A stretch of 64,000 nt of DNA from positions 1-64,000 of IMG/VR virus record IMGVR_UViG_3300025674_000016. One strand, written 5' to 3'. Source of the DNA: a virus. The notes under the pieces are model-generated. The model ran no database searches. It had not been told where the DNA came from and saw nothing but the letters and a program-made list of their open reading frames with translations. Shown here piece by piece: positions 13,787 through 21,706 of the stretch. Position 1 is the first letter of the stretch; each line of letters begins with the position of its first letter. The position numbers and the translations under genes are program-made.

Positions 13787-14776
13787 ATGATTGTAGACGT
13801 TATCGTAGACTTACAGTATGGCGATTGTGGCAAGGGAAAAGTAACTCATCACCTCTGCAAGAAGGGTAAATACACCCATGTTGTTAGATATAACGGTGGA
13901 TGTAATGCGGGACACACAATTTATCACGAAGGAAGGAAGTTTGTAACCCATCACATCCCTGCTGGCGTCTTTTTTGGCGTTAAATCGGTCATTGGACCTG
14001 GTTGTGTTGTTAATGTTGATCGTTTTTTCGAAGAAATGGACATGTTAAGGGATGGAGGCATCCCCTATCTTGAAGATTTAGTTAAAATTGCTAAGAATGC
14101 ACACATTATTACAGACGAACATGTTAACTCAGACTCATCTGACACTAGTATTGGCACCACAAAGCGTGGTAATGGTCCTGCATATGCCGCTAAGTACGCC
14201 AGAACAGGGGTCAGGGCAGAAGATGTAAGAGAATTACAGCCTTATTTGGTTGATTTCTTTGAAGAAATGCATCAAAAGGACACTATTGCCCTGTTTGAAG
14301 GCGCTCAGGGCTTTGGTTTGGACGTTGATTGGGGTGATTACCCTTATGTTACCTCCTCTCACTGCACTGTTGCAGGTGCAATGCTCAATGGCATACCTCC
14401 AAAAGCCATTAGAAACGTTTGGGGAGTGGCAAAGTGCTATGAAACATACGTTGGAGCAAAGGATTTCGGTGGTGATGACCCTATTTTCGACACAATCTGC
14501 GAATTAGGACAAGAATATGGCGCTACAACGGGTAGAAAGCGCCAAGTTAACTGGATGGAGTGGGAATTACTCGAAAAAGCGGTTAAAATCAACGGTGTAA
14601 CCCATTTGGTGGTCAATAAAATGGATATTTTAAGCGAAATACAGCGTTGGAGCCTGTTTTGCAACAAAATTAAGCATAGTTTCCCCTCAGAGCAGTCATT
14701 TAAGACATATTTTGAAGAAAAGTTAGGAGAAACAGGCATTTCCATCTATTTTTCTGGTGATAAGGGTCGTATTTAG
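13787..14776 (+). CDS. purA: Adenylosuccinate synthetase (short phage/archaeal-type)
   Basis: A 329-residue enzyme. The family joins IMP and aspartate using GTP to make adenylosuccinate, the first step from IMP to AMP. The GTP loop QYGDCGKGK holds the catalytic Asp13. NAGHT, GTTKRGNGPAYA, FEGAQG, DYPYVTSSH and GATTGRKRQ are all present. It is about 100 residues shorter than bacterial PurA (around 430), like archaeal and viral forms. Phage PurZ, which makes 2-aminoadenine precursors, replaces this Asp with Ser or Gly. Its retention favours PurA activity on IMP or the PurZ0-like intermediate clade. GGAAGGAAAAA precedes the ATG. It probably raises adenine nucleotide supply during infection. Confidence 0.88.
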   Translation: MIVDVIVDLQYGDCGKGKVTHHLCKKGKYTHVVRYNGGCNAGHTIYHEGRKFVTHHIPAGVFFGVKSVIGPGCVVNVDRFFEEMDMLRDGGIPYLEDLVKIAKNAHIITDEHVNSDSSDTSIGTTKRGNGPAYAAKYARTGVRAEDVRELQPYLVDFFEEMHQKDTIALFEGAQGFGLDVDWGDYPYVTSSHCTVAGAMLNGIPPKAIRNVWGVAKCYETYVGAKDFGGDDPIFDTICELGQEYGATTGRKRQVNWMEWELLEKAVKINGVTHLVVNKMDILSEIQRWSLFCNKIKHSFPSEQSFKTYFEEKLGETGISIYFSGDKGRI

Positions 14777-14811
14777 GCTATTTATAGTGCAAAAAATGCT
14801 TTAAAATAGCC
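14776..14811 (+). terminator. Imperfect hairpin directly after purA
   Basis: GGCTATTT (14776-14783) and AAATAGCC (14804-14811) pair, and the inner bases extend the stem imperfectly around an A-rich loop. The left arm begins at the last base of the stop codon. There is no T-run directly after it, so it is more likely a 3'-end protecting structure or the first of two tandem hairpins. Confidence 0.45.
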
Positions 14812-14828
14812 CATTTCAAGGTATATTT

Positions 14829-14874
14829 TGCCCCATTTTTGGCCCTTTTTGGCCCTTAAATGGGGTATTTTTTT
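14829..14874 (+). terminator. Rho-independent terminator after purA
   Basis: CCCCATTT (14831-14838) pairs with AAATGGGG (14858-14865), extended outward by a G-T and a T-A pair, and is followed by TATTTTTTT. The loop holds two copies of TTGGCCCTT. This is the best intrinsic terminator in the window and closes the transcript that contains the oxygenase, membrane protein and purA. Confidence 0.8.
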
Positions 14875-14920
14875 GCTTAAGATCTATAAAAATAGTATGT
14901 CTTGGAGGATAAATAAGCAA

Positions 14921-16315
14921 ATGAGTAGCGATTCAAAACCTAAATTTAAGATAATCATTAAAGAACAGCAAGAAAAACAAGAGCTAGAAGAAGGTTTTTT
15001 GGATTATGTTAGTGTTATCGGCGGAGATATCAAAAATTCAGTACAAAACTACTTTAAGAGCGTTGGGGACAGAGCAAATACAAGATCAAATAGGAGAGCC
15101 GCCAATACATTAATAAAGAAACTACAATCACAATTGGCACCATTGAAGAAAAAGTGTGATAGAAACCCCTCACAGTGTGACGAAAGAACAAAAAAAATTA
15201 TTCAAAATCTTGAAGGGTTGATTAGCAATCTTCAAGAAAATCCAGATGGTACACTAGAGGCAATTGATGGAGATCGGCTCGATCTAAGTGCTCGACGGGT
15301 ACTAGCGCCGAGTACCCCAATTACGGGAACAAGATCAGAACCATCAGCACAGCCAGAAGCAGACGGTGGTCCAGCACAGTCAACAGAGCCCCCAGCGCAG
15401 CCAGCAGCAAGCGGTAGTCCAACACAACAACAAGATCGGCCAGCACAACAAAAAAAGCCCAAACCAGCACAAAAAGCTAGACAATTAAGAAAAAATCCCA
15501 AGCCTGGCAAGGTTCTGTCTCGTGCCTCTGCTCTCTATAGGCTGCAAGCAGCAGGTGTTGAAGATCCAAAAGAAAAAGCAACACAAATTTCTCAAACAAT
15601 TAAAGACTTCTTAAAAGACAACCCCTCGATAAAAAATAAAGTTAAAGTACTTGCAGAAAACGTAAACTTGACTGTTGGAAAAGAGTCACTTTTGGCGACT
15701 TTGAGGAAGAACCACTCTGATGTGGATACTAGAATACTTCAAATAATCGTGTCAGATATAGCCGCACAATTAAAGGCAAGTAGAGTAGAATTAATCTCAA
15801 CAAAGAAACAACTAAGAAAAAGCAAAGAACAGCAAAGAAGTGATTCTGGTGAAGAGCAAACTAACACCGATAGTGAAGAACTAGATCAAGAAACTGAGAT
15901 TGAAAATCAAGAAACAGAAAAGAAAACAATCTTTGATGAGTGGTTGCAACAAAATTTTGAAGACACAACTGTAGAAGAGTGGCTTGTTGCAAACAGTAAC
16001 CAAAAAGACCGACTTATAATCCAATTGCTTAGAAACTATCTCATACACCAATTACATGACAACAAACCAGAGATAAAACAAAATATTTTAAGAGGTTTTA
16101 TTAATTATCTGAAGAGAAACCTGAAAGATGAGGCCAAAGGTAGAGCTAACAAATTACATGGACTTTTTAATACAACAATTAATCCAGGGGGCGGTTTCAG
16201 AAGAAAAGATCTATCCAATTACACAATGACTGAGGGCAAAACTCTTCAAGAATCATTTAACAAAAGAAACCAAAAGATATATAATTCTCTATTAAAGAAG
16301 TTTTTAAAAAATTGA
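14921..16315 (+). CDS. Putative packaged or structural protein with Pro/Gln-rich linker
   Basis: A 464-residue protein. I chose the ATG at 14921 with GGAGG twelve bases upstream. The longer frame would start inside the terminator. The N-terminus reads MSSDSKPKFKIIIKEQQEKQ then ELEEGFLDYVSVIGG. L-E-E|G followed by FLDxV parallels LLKEGFLDA in the 498-residue protein, so a related processing site is likely. Residues about 140-195 are Pro, Gln and Ala rich (linker), and the rest is helical and charged. No enzymatic motif is seen. It is coupled to the protease gene downstream by a TTGA overlap. Confidence 0.6.
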   Translation: MSSDSKPKFKIIIKEQQEKQELEEGFLDYVSVIGGDIKNSVQNYFKSVGDRANTRSNRRAANTLIKKLQSQLAPLKKKCDRNPSQCDERTKKIIQNLEGLISNLQENPDGTLEAIDGDRLDLSARRVLAPSTPITGTRSEPSAQPEADGGPAQSTEPPAQPAASGSPTQQQDRPAQQKKPKPAQKARQLRKNPKPGKVLSRASALYRLQAAGVEDPKEKATQISQTIKDFLKDNPSIKNKVKVLAENVNLTVGKESLLATLRKNHSDVDTRILQIIVSDIAAQLKASRVELISTKKQLRKSKEQQRSDSGEEQTNTDSEELDQETEIENQETEKKTIFDEWLQQNFEDTTVEEWLVANSNQKDRLIIQLLRNYLIHQLHDNKPEIKQNILRGFINYLKRNLKDEAKGRANKLHGLFNTTINPGGGFRRKDLSNYTMTEGKTLQESFNKRNQKIYNSLLKKFLKN

Positions 16316-16923
16316 AATATCAATTCTTAAATAAAACAGATAAAGATATGTCTAATATTGAGCAGTTTATAGATGAATTTTATCCCTATGCTCAAAAAAG
16401 ACTCAGCATCGACAAGCCTGTTACAATTATTCTGAAATCTGATAGCGATAATGCTAAAAAGATATTAGGAAAAACAGGCTATTACGATCCAGACAATCTT
16501 GAAGTGGTTGTCTATGTTGATAATAGGCACCCAAAAGATATCTTAAGATCAATATCTCACGAACTAATACACCATGCACAAAACTGTCGTGGCGAATTCG
16601 ATGATTCAGGCCCCCTTTATCAAGGTTATGCTCAAGATGACGATCAAATGAGAAAAATGGAAATGGAAGCCTATTTATTGAGTAACGGCGACGATTTAAT
16701 GATATTCAGGGACTTTGAAGATAAGATGAAAAAAGAAAAAGGAATGATTAACGAAAGTCTAGAAAAAAAAGATCTTGAAAAAAAGATTGCAGAAATCTTA
16801 AAGCAAAAACAAACAAAAAATAAAGAAAAGCCACAACCATTGCAGGAAAAAACTCAAATCTCAGATCAGCAGTGGTATCAGCAAGAACTTTACAAGAAGC
16901 TTGCAAAGAAGTGGTCGAAATAG
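16312..16923 (+). CDS. HExxH metalloprotease-like protein
   Basis: A 203-residue protein with a TTG start overlapping the preceding stop. An ATG at 16351 (MSNIEQFIDEF) is the alternative. ISHELIHHAQNC is a zinc-metalloprotease HExxH motif, and EMEAYLLSNG downstream supplies a plausible third Glu ligand, as in SprT or gluzincin-like enzymes. The helical Lys/Gln-rich tail ends in QWYQQELYKKLAKKWSK, an end-module also seen in marine phage proteins. It probably acts on a virion or host protein. Its place among the putative packaged proteins suggests it may be carried in the particle. Confidence 0.7.
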   Translation: MKYQFLNKTDKDMSNIEQFIDEFYPYAQKRLSIDKPVTIILKSDSDNAKKILGKTGYYDPDNLEVVVYVDNRHPKDILRSISHELIHHAQNCRGEFDDSGPLYQGYAQDDDQMRKMEMEAYLLSNGDDLMIFRDFEDKMKKEKGMINESLEKKDLEKKIAEILKQKQTKNKEKPQPLQEKTQISDQQWYQQELYKKLAKKWSK

Positions 16924-16933
16924 GAGAAAAACA

Positions 16934-17233
16934 ATGGCTAGCCCAAGAAAAAGAAGAGCATTGAAGCTTGCAAGAGCAAAAAGACTAGCAGAGGCAGCAA
17001 ATCCACAACCAGAGCCTAAAGTTGAAGAAACTTTGCCCGCAACTCCCCCTGCCCCTACGCCAGTTGAGGAGTTTAAGTGCGATAAATGCGATAAAGTTTT
17101 GGAGTCCAAAGACCAAGACTGCAAGGCGTGTGCAGAGCCTGGGCCTGAAAAGAAGAAACCTAGAACTAGAAGATCTAGAAAGAAGCCTGAGCAGGTTAGC
17201 GAGGCGGCTGTCGATGTCAAAACAGAAGAATGA
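16934..17233 (+). CDS. Small basic protein with zinc-ribbon motif
   Basis: A 99-residue protein starting at the ATG after AGGAGAAAAACA. It is basic at both ends (MASPRKRRALKLARAKRLAE, EKKKPRTRRSRKKPEQ), with a Pro-rich linker and a CxxC-x(11)-CxxC zinc-knuckle (FKCDKCDKVL, DQDCKACAE). Nucleic-acid binding is likely from charge and zinc knuckle. It overlaps the next gene by 20 bases. Confidence 0.6.
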   Translation: MASPRKRRALKLARAKRLAEAANPQPEPKVEETLPATPPAPTPVEEFKCDKCDKVLESKDQDCKACAEPGPEKKKPRTRRSRKKPEQVSEAAVDVKTEE

Positions 17234-17399
17234 AACAAGAGAGCTTTTAGAGTCTTTAATAAAAGAAAGATTAAAGATTGTAATAAAAAAGCTCTTGCTA
17301 GGTGAAAAGGAGCTTGAAGAAGCTTCTACAGTGGCCGGTGGCAGTGTAGCAGGTGCCCCAGTTAGCAATAATAAAAACAATTCTCTTATTGGAGAATAA
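17214..17399 (+). CDS. Small putative packaged protein with LEEASTVAGG tail
   Basis: A 61-residue protein starting inside the previous gene (MSKQKNETRELLESLIKERL). RELLESLIKE resembles the helical signature peptide at 6229. The tail ELEEASTVAGGSVAGAPVSN resembles a short motif (LEExSTMAGGAV-like) that recurs in marine phage proteins, and L-E-E|A could be a processing site. I accept the frame because both motifs lie in it and it overlaps the upstream gene in the way typical here. Confidence 0.55.
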   Translation: MSKQKNETRELLESLIKERLKIVIKKLLLGEKELEEASTVAGGSVAGAPVSNNKNNSLIGE

Positions 17400-17413
17400 T
17401 ATGGAGTCAATAA

Positions 17414-18217
17414 ATGCATATCAATCGAGACGAACTTATCCAAGAAATGATTCTTAGGAAGCAAATTAGATCGATTATAAAAGAATCGTCTAAGCAGTGG
17501 ATCAAGGACAACCACCCTAATGAATACGGTCAATTTTTGGAAGAACAAAAACTCAGAAAAGCTATTCAATCTATTGCTCCTAGAATCTTAAATGAAGAGA
17601 TGTCTGACTCTGAGGCTGAGGATATGGCTATCTCTTTCGTTAGAGAGACTTTACTAGCTGTGATCAAAATTGTCAAGCAAGATCAGTCAAAATTTACTAG
17701 TTCTGAGGTTCAGGATGGATTTATTAAATTTTGTTTATTGGCGCTTAAAAATGATTTTGAGGAAAACAGAGGAGAAGAGTTTGAAGAATCCTCAAATGTC
17801 TCAGAAGAAGATGAAGATCTAGCAATTCTTAAAGAATTAGAAGACAACAACGATGGAATTGTTGATGTCAAGGTTGGACCTAAAGATGACCCAATGTTTA
17901 TTTCAGATGAACCAGACGAGCCCGAAGAAGAAGATGAGGAAGAAGATCTTTCTCCAAGAGAAACAAAAGAACAAGAGCTTTATTTAACTTTAAGCGATGA
18001 AGAAAAAGTAGGCTTTAGATATGCCAGAGATAATACTTGGCCTAAAGTTACTAAGCAGATTAAAAAAATACACAAGCAAGTCCTACCTCATAAAAAAGCA
18101 GTTGATTATTATGAAGAATGGTTAACTAAAAACTTTAAGTTACATGGTGAAAATACTAAAGAAGAAATGCCTTTGAAAGGCGAAGAAGAGCAAGAAGAAG
18201 AATCTTTAGAGCTATAA
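17414..18217 (+). CDS. Acidic hypothetical protein, possibly packaged
   Basis: A 267-residue protein beginning MHINRDELIQEMILRKQIRS then IIKESSKQW. RKQIRSIIKES echoes the signature peptide, repeated as LRKAIQSI near residue 47. A strongly acidic middle (DEPDEPEEEDEEEDLSPRE) is followed by a charged helical end with YYEEWLTKNFK. No family is recognised. Acidic packaged proteins would be unusual next to the basic ones upstream, so the role is open. Confidence 0.6.
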   Translation: MHINRDELIQEMILRKQIRSIIKESSKQWIKDNHPNEYGQFLEEQKLRKAIQSIAPRILNEEMSDSEAEDMAISFVRETLLAVIKIVKQDQSKFTSSEVQDGFIKFCLLALKNDFEENRGEEFEESSNVSEEDEDLAILKELEDNNDGIVDVKVGPKDDPMFISDEPDEPEEEDEEEDLSPRETKEQELYLTLSDEEKVGFRYARDNTWPKVTKQIKKIHKQVLPHKKAVDYYEEWLTKNFKLHGENTKEEMPLKGEEEQEEESLEL

Positions 18218-18265
18218 AGTAACAAGATTATATCATATTTTTTACCAAAAGTCAAGAGTTAAGTA

Positions 18266-18649
18266 ATGCCTTGGAAAAAGAAGTTAAATAGAACTATTCC
18301 AAAAAGATATTTTGGTAAAACTAAAAACTATTCAATCTCAAACAAGTTAAGAAAAGAAGGTAAGATAACTGAGGAGTTTGAAATTATGTTATCTAGTCTT
18401 ACTCTAGAAGATATAATTGGTCTTAAACTAGAATTATCAACTAAAGTTGCCGGTGGTTTATTATATGGCTTTCCCTTATGGAGTGCCATTCCTAATATTT
18501 GTAGAGAAGCAGTATTAAAATATACAATCTCAGCGAGCAGGTCTAATCAAGAGGCTGCTAGGTTTATAGGAGTAGACCTTCACAAGCTAAAGTATTTATA
18601 TAAAAAATATAACATCAATAAATATTTTAGTGGACTCGGTGAGAAATGA
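18266..18649 (+). CDS. Helix-turn-helix DNA-binding protein
   Basis: A 127-residue basic protein (MPWKKKLNRTIPKRYFGKTK). The C-terminal segment ASRSNQEAARFIGVDLHKLK followed by YLYKKYNI fits a Fis/resolvase-style helix-turn-helix. The middle helix region (LSSLTLEDIIGLKLELSTKV) could mediate dimer formation. It lies just upstream of the tmRNA, and its own control region (18218-18265) is AT-rich without a clear promoter. A regulatory role is inferred from the motif. Confidence 0.6.
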   Translation: MPWKKKLNRTIPKRYFGKTKNYSISNKLRKEGKITEEFEIMLSSLTLEDIIGLKLELSTKVAGGLLYGFPLWSAIPNICREAVLKYTISASRSNQEAARFIGVDLHKLKYLYKKYNINKYFSGLGEK

Positions 18650-18743
18650 GGTATATACTATAAATCCTGAATAGCACTCATTGTCTATAACGAGGGCGGT
18701 ATAAAGGGGGTGATCCAATTCCTAAATAGAAGATAGGCTGGTG

Positions 18744-18772
18744 TTGCCGCACACGAGAAGATAGTATTTAAT
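18744..18772 (+). promoter_or_regulatory. Possible promoter for the tmRNA
   Basis: TTGCCG (18744-18749) and TTTAAT (18767-18772) are 17 bases apart and would start transcription about 19 bases before the mature tmRNA 5' end, leaving a short leader for RNase P. Both boxes are imperfect. The rest of 18650-18797 shows no gene and no clear structure. Confidence 0.35.
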
Positions 18773-18797
18773 ATCAGGAGCTATCAGCGGCTATTTT

Positions 18798-19101
18798 GGG
18801 GGTGACTTGGTATCGACTGGGTACGGAATTAGTTCTTGCAAGGAAGTTTGAGCAAACTTTAAAAAGTTCAACCATTTTAATTGACGAAAGCCAATTCGAA
18901 TACGCAATGGCCGCTTGAGGTCTTGCTGGGGTGGCAACAGCCCTATTATCCAAAGTTGCGAAAATAAAGGTTCGTTTACTTTCCTTTTCCAAAAGTAAAC
19001 AATCGTTTACTTTGCTTGTTGGAGCACTAAACCAACTAACCTTGTGAATGAAAGAACAAAGTGAAGTATTTAGGACGCGGGTTCGAATCCCGCCTCCTCC
19101 A
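18798..19101 (+). ncRNA. ssrA: tmRNA (ssrA), one-piece
   Basis: tmRNA rescues stalled ribosomes and tags the nascent peptide for proteolysis. The 5' end GGGGGTGACTTGGTATCGAC matches the conserved tRNA-like start (D-loop portion). The 3' end GGACGCGGGTTCGAATCCCG then CCTCCTCCA gives a perfect T-arm and an acceptor strand pairing with GGGGGTG, with one U-U mismatch. CCA is not encoded. The tag frame ends ...DESQFEYAMAA followed by TGA at 18916-18918. The resume codon cannot be fixed by eye. AAGTTTgagcAAACTT is a visible helix. The length of 304 bases fits the one-piece form. Its last base abuts the stop of the convergent protease gene. Confidence 0.93.
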
Positions 19102-19908
19102 TTAGTTAAGAAAATCTCGTCTTAAAAGTAATTCGCGGTGGTCCCACACCTCTCTCTCATAGAATCTTCTAAGAGAGTCGTAACTCGGTGAGTACACAAT
19201 AAAATTAAATCTTGTGTTCATCATGGACACGAGACCTACGACCTCGCCTCTTTGGTTCATAATGGCGCTACCTGAAGATCCGCCTGTAACAGGCAAACTA
19301 TAAACCGAAAGGTTTGCTTCTGGGTCATAGCCGTTAAAGAAACCATCAGTAATAAAAGGAGCATTCTTATGGAGAATCCCAGCAGGAGCAGCCACATTTA
19401 ATATTCTATCTCCTGGTCTAGGAGCATGAGCAGCAATCTTTAGTTTCGGCCTCTCCAGATCCTTTGCATAAAGCAAACAGAGATCACCTTTTTTATCCAT
19501 TCTGATTACTTTAGTTGTAAACTTTTTTCTTTCTTTGGTGATCGCACTTACTTCTAATCCAGCAGTAATGCTTAGTCCTTTTGAAGTAAATTTGTTTGGA
19601 AGTTTCTGAGGTTCACAGACATGTGCAGCAGTGGCAACATAAGAACCTTGAATATCTGAATGTTCGATCACAAATCCAGAACCAAATACAAGAGGAATAC
19701 TTTCAGAATGACAACTTTTTGTTAGTTCGTCGCAGATGTTTGCAATTACTGATGTTTCAAGCATAACAAAAGCATCTCGCGCTCTGTCCAGTGGTGTGTT
19801 ATACTTGGAATCATCAGCGTCCACATTGGATGCATGGACGCAGGAGGTTGTGAACATTGAGATCAAAAGCACCTTTAAGAAGATTAGATCAAAAGTTCTT
19901 TTAAACAT
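19102..19908 (-). CDS. Exported trypsin-like serine protease
   Basis: A 268-residue S1-type protease. An N-terminal signal peptide (FLKVLLISMFTTSCVHA) precedes a full catalytic triad: His near residue 96 (TAAHVC), Asp near 142 (KKGDLCLL) and Ser near 212 (GGSSGSA). The oxyanion region GSGFVI is also present. I chose the ATG at 19908 because GGAGG lies nine bases upstream of it. A longer frame starts at 19926. A Cys in the signal region is not in a proper lipobox. The enzyme would act in the periplasm or outside the cell. It is one of only a few minus-strand genes, ends flush with the tmRNA and is divergent from PhoH, so it may be a cargo gene of bacterial origin. Confidence 0.8.
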   Translation of the reverse strand: MFKRTFDLIFLKVLLISMFTTSCVHASNVDADDSKYNTPLDRARDAFVMLETSVIANICDELTKSCHSESIPLVFGSGFVIEHSDIQGSYVATAAHVCEPQKLPNKFTSKGLSITAGLEVSAITKERKKFTTKVIRMDKKGDLCLLYAKDLERPKLKIAAHAPRPGDRILNVAAPAGILHKNAPFITDGFFNGYDPEANLSVYSLPVTGGSSGSAIMNQRGEVVGLVSMMNTRFNFIVYSPSYDSLRRFYEREVWDHRELLLRRDFLN

Positions 19909-19947
19909 GGCGTTTACCCTCCGCATTAATAGATAGAGGTGAAAAAT

Positions 19948-19977
19948 AGAAAAATTAATAATATCTCTAATTTTTCT
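19948..19977. promoter_or_regulatory. 10-bp perfect palindrome between divergent protease and phoH genes
   Basis: AGAAAAATTA (19948-19957) and TAATTTTTCT (19968-19977) are perfect complements around a 10-base AT spacer, in the 116-base region between two divergent genes. This is the usual position for an operator or overlapping promoters. No consensus -35/-10 pair could be fixed on either strand. Confidence 0.45.
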
Positions 19978-20024
19978 AAATTCTATTTAGTTGTAGTGCT
20001 ACTCAACACTAGGAAGGAACCAAA

Positions 20025-21359
20025 ATGGCAAAGAAATTTTATGTGTTTGACACCTCAGTCTGCTTGACTGATTTTAATTCTGTTTACTCTTATGGGAATA
20101 ACGATATCGTTATTCCTTTTAAAGTTTTAGACGAGATCGATAACCACAAACAAAGACAAGATGGCGTAGGTACTAACGCTCGTGGCTTTATTAGAATGCT
20201 CGACCTACTCAGGGAAAAAGGAAGTATTATTAAAGGGGCAAGACTAGACAAAGGAAAGGGGCTGTTGATTGCTCGCGGCTACTCAACTGGAGTCTTGCCT
20301 GACGGATTCGATATAAAAATACCCGACAACCAAATTATTGCAACAGCCCTGACTCTCATGGCCGAGAATGAGGATACTAGAAGAAAAGTTGTTCTTGTTT
20401 CTCGTGATATCAATATGAGGGTTAAGTGCGATAGTCTAGGAATTCTCACAGAAGATTATTCAAAAGAAAAAGTTGTAAACAAAAGAACTGATATCTATAC
20501 AGGCATGTCAAAAGTGCTTGTTGACGACCAAGTAATTGATCAGTTCTATGAGGGCGATAAGGACGTGTTTTTAGGGGAAGATGTTGCTCTTTACCCAAAC
20601 GAGTTCGTTATGATGGTTTCATCTTCAAACGAAAAAAAGACTGCTATCGGCAGATACTTGAACGAAAGTTCTCCTTTGATGTTTGTGCCTGAATCTAACG
20701 GATCTTCCAAGAAAAGAGCGGCTTGGGGCATTAAACCAAGAAACAAAGAGCAGGGTTTTGCTCTTAATCTGCTTAGAGACCCAAACATTCATTTGGTATC
20801 ACTCATTGGAAAGGCGGGTAGCGGAAAAACCTTATGTGCAATTGCAGCAGGTCTAGAGCAGGTATTGGGCAAGAGCAGCACTTATAGTCACCTTATTGTT
20901 TCAAGATCCATTCAGCCAATGGGAAAGGATTTAGGATACTTACCAGGTACTCTAGAAGACAAGATGATGCCTTGGATTGCTCCTATTAGAGATAATTTAA
21001 AGTATCTTATGGGTAATGACCATGAAGCTTTAGATAATTACTTAGATCATGGTGTTATCGAAATAGAAGCTCTTACATATATAAGAGGGCGTAGTATTAG
21101 TAATGCTTTTATTATTATAGACGAAGCTCAAAACTTGACAATGCACGAGCTAAAGACTATAATCACTAGAGCAGGCGAAGGAACAAAGATTGTCCTTACT
21201 GGAGATATTGAGCAGATCGATAATGTTTATGTTGATGAAGTTTCAAACGGACTAACATACGCTGTTGAAAAATTTAAAGAGTATGATATATCTGGCCACG
21301 TTACTCTTTTAAAGGGAGAGAGAAGTAGGGTGGCCACACTTGCGGCAAAGATATTATGA
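20025..21359 (+). CDS. phoH: PhoH-family protein: PIN domain plus PhoH ATPase
   Basis: A 444-residue PhoH2-type protein. Residues 1-150 form a PIN-like RNase domain (FYVFDTSVCLTDF, FKVLDEIDNHK, IIATALTLM, LVSRDINMR). Residues from about 240 form the PhoH ATPase with Walker A GKAGSGKT near 262 and Walker B FIIIDEAQN near 365, plus VLTGDIEQID. Cellular homologues couple helicase-like ATPase and RNase activity. PhoH is very common in aquatic phages, though its role there is unsettled. GGAAGGAACC precedes the ATG. It overlaps the next gene by ATGA. Confidence 0.92.
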   Translation: MAKKFYVFDTSVCLTDFNSVYSYGNNDIVIPFKVLDEIDNHKQRQDGVGTNARGFIRMLDLLREKGSIIKGARLDKGKGLLIARGYSTGVLPDGFDIKIPDNQIIATALTLMAENEDTRRKVVLVSRDINMRVKCDSLGILTEDYSKEKVVNKRTDIYTGMSKVLVDDQVIDQFYEGDKDVFLGEDVALYPNEFVMMVSSSNEKKTAIGRYLNESSPLMFVPESNGSSKKRAAWGIKPRNKEQGFALNLLRDPNIHLVSLIGKAGSGKTLCAIAAGLEQVLGKSSTYSHLIVSRSIQPMGKDLGYLPGTLEDKMMPWIAPIRDNLKYLMGNDHEALDNYLDHGVIEIEALTYIRGRSISNAFIIIDEAQNLTMHELKTIITRAGEGTKIVLTGDIEQIDNVYVDEVSNGLTYAVEKFKEYDISGHVTLLKGERSRVATLAAKIL

Positions 21360-21706
21360 CACAAATGAAATTTAACTGGCTAGATTACCAAACAGAAGAT
21401 TTTTTTCTCGATGAGGATAGTCTAGTAACTCCTAAAATTCCAATGGATATCGATATGACGGCCTACGTCAGAATAGATATGCATGAAACTGAGGCTTGCG
21501 ATAGAAAGGCTTTAATAAGAGCCAGAAAGAAATTTATTAATATATCTAATTGCAAACCAAAATTTCAAAGTGTAGAGGTTATAAAGAAGAAAACCATTAT
21601 TCTCTTTACTTCCAGAAAGATAGAGTATATAATAAAGATCTTAGCTGATTACAACTCTGTAACAGAATACTACAACAACGCACGAGGAGAAGATGCAAAG
21701 TATTAG
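21356..21706 (+). CDS. Hypothetical protein (116 aa)
   Basis: A 116-residue protein (MTQMKFNWLDYQTEDFFLDE). After an acidic N-terminus come alternating basic strands (FKFQSVEVIKKKTIILFTSRK-like region, KTIILFTSRKIEYIIKILA), suggesting a small alpha/beta fold. No family is recognised. It is coupled to phoH by ATGA and overlaps the next gene. Confidence 0.6.
   Translation: MTQMKFNWLDYQTEDFFLDEDSLVTPKIPMDIDMTAYVRIDMHETEACDRKALIRARKKFINISNCKPKFQSVEVIKKKTIILFTSRKIEYIIKILADYNSVTEYYNNARGEDAKY

Noticed and set aside
13787-14776. Z-genome (2-aminoadenine) PurZ
   Set aside because: The catalytic Asp13 is retained, whereas PurZ has Ser or Gly, and no DatZ/MazZ-like gene is seen in the window. I kept PurA/PurZ0-like.
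14828-14920. Upstream start (ATG 14828) for the gene now called at 14921
   Set aside because: That start lies inside the terminator hairpin region and lacks a ribosome site. GGAGG is placed for the ATG at 14921.
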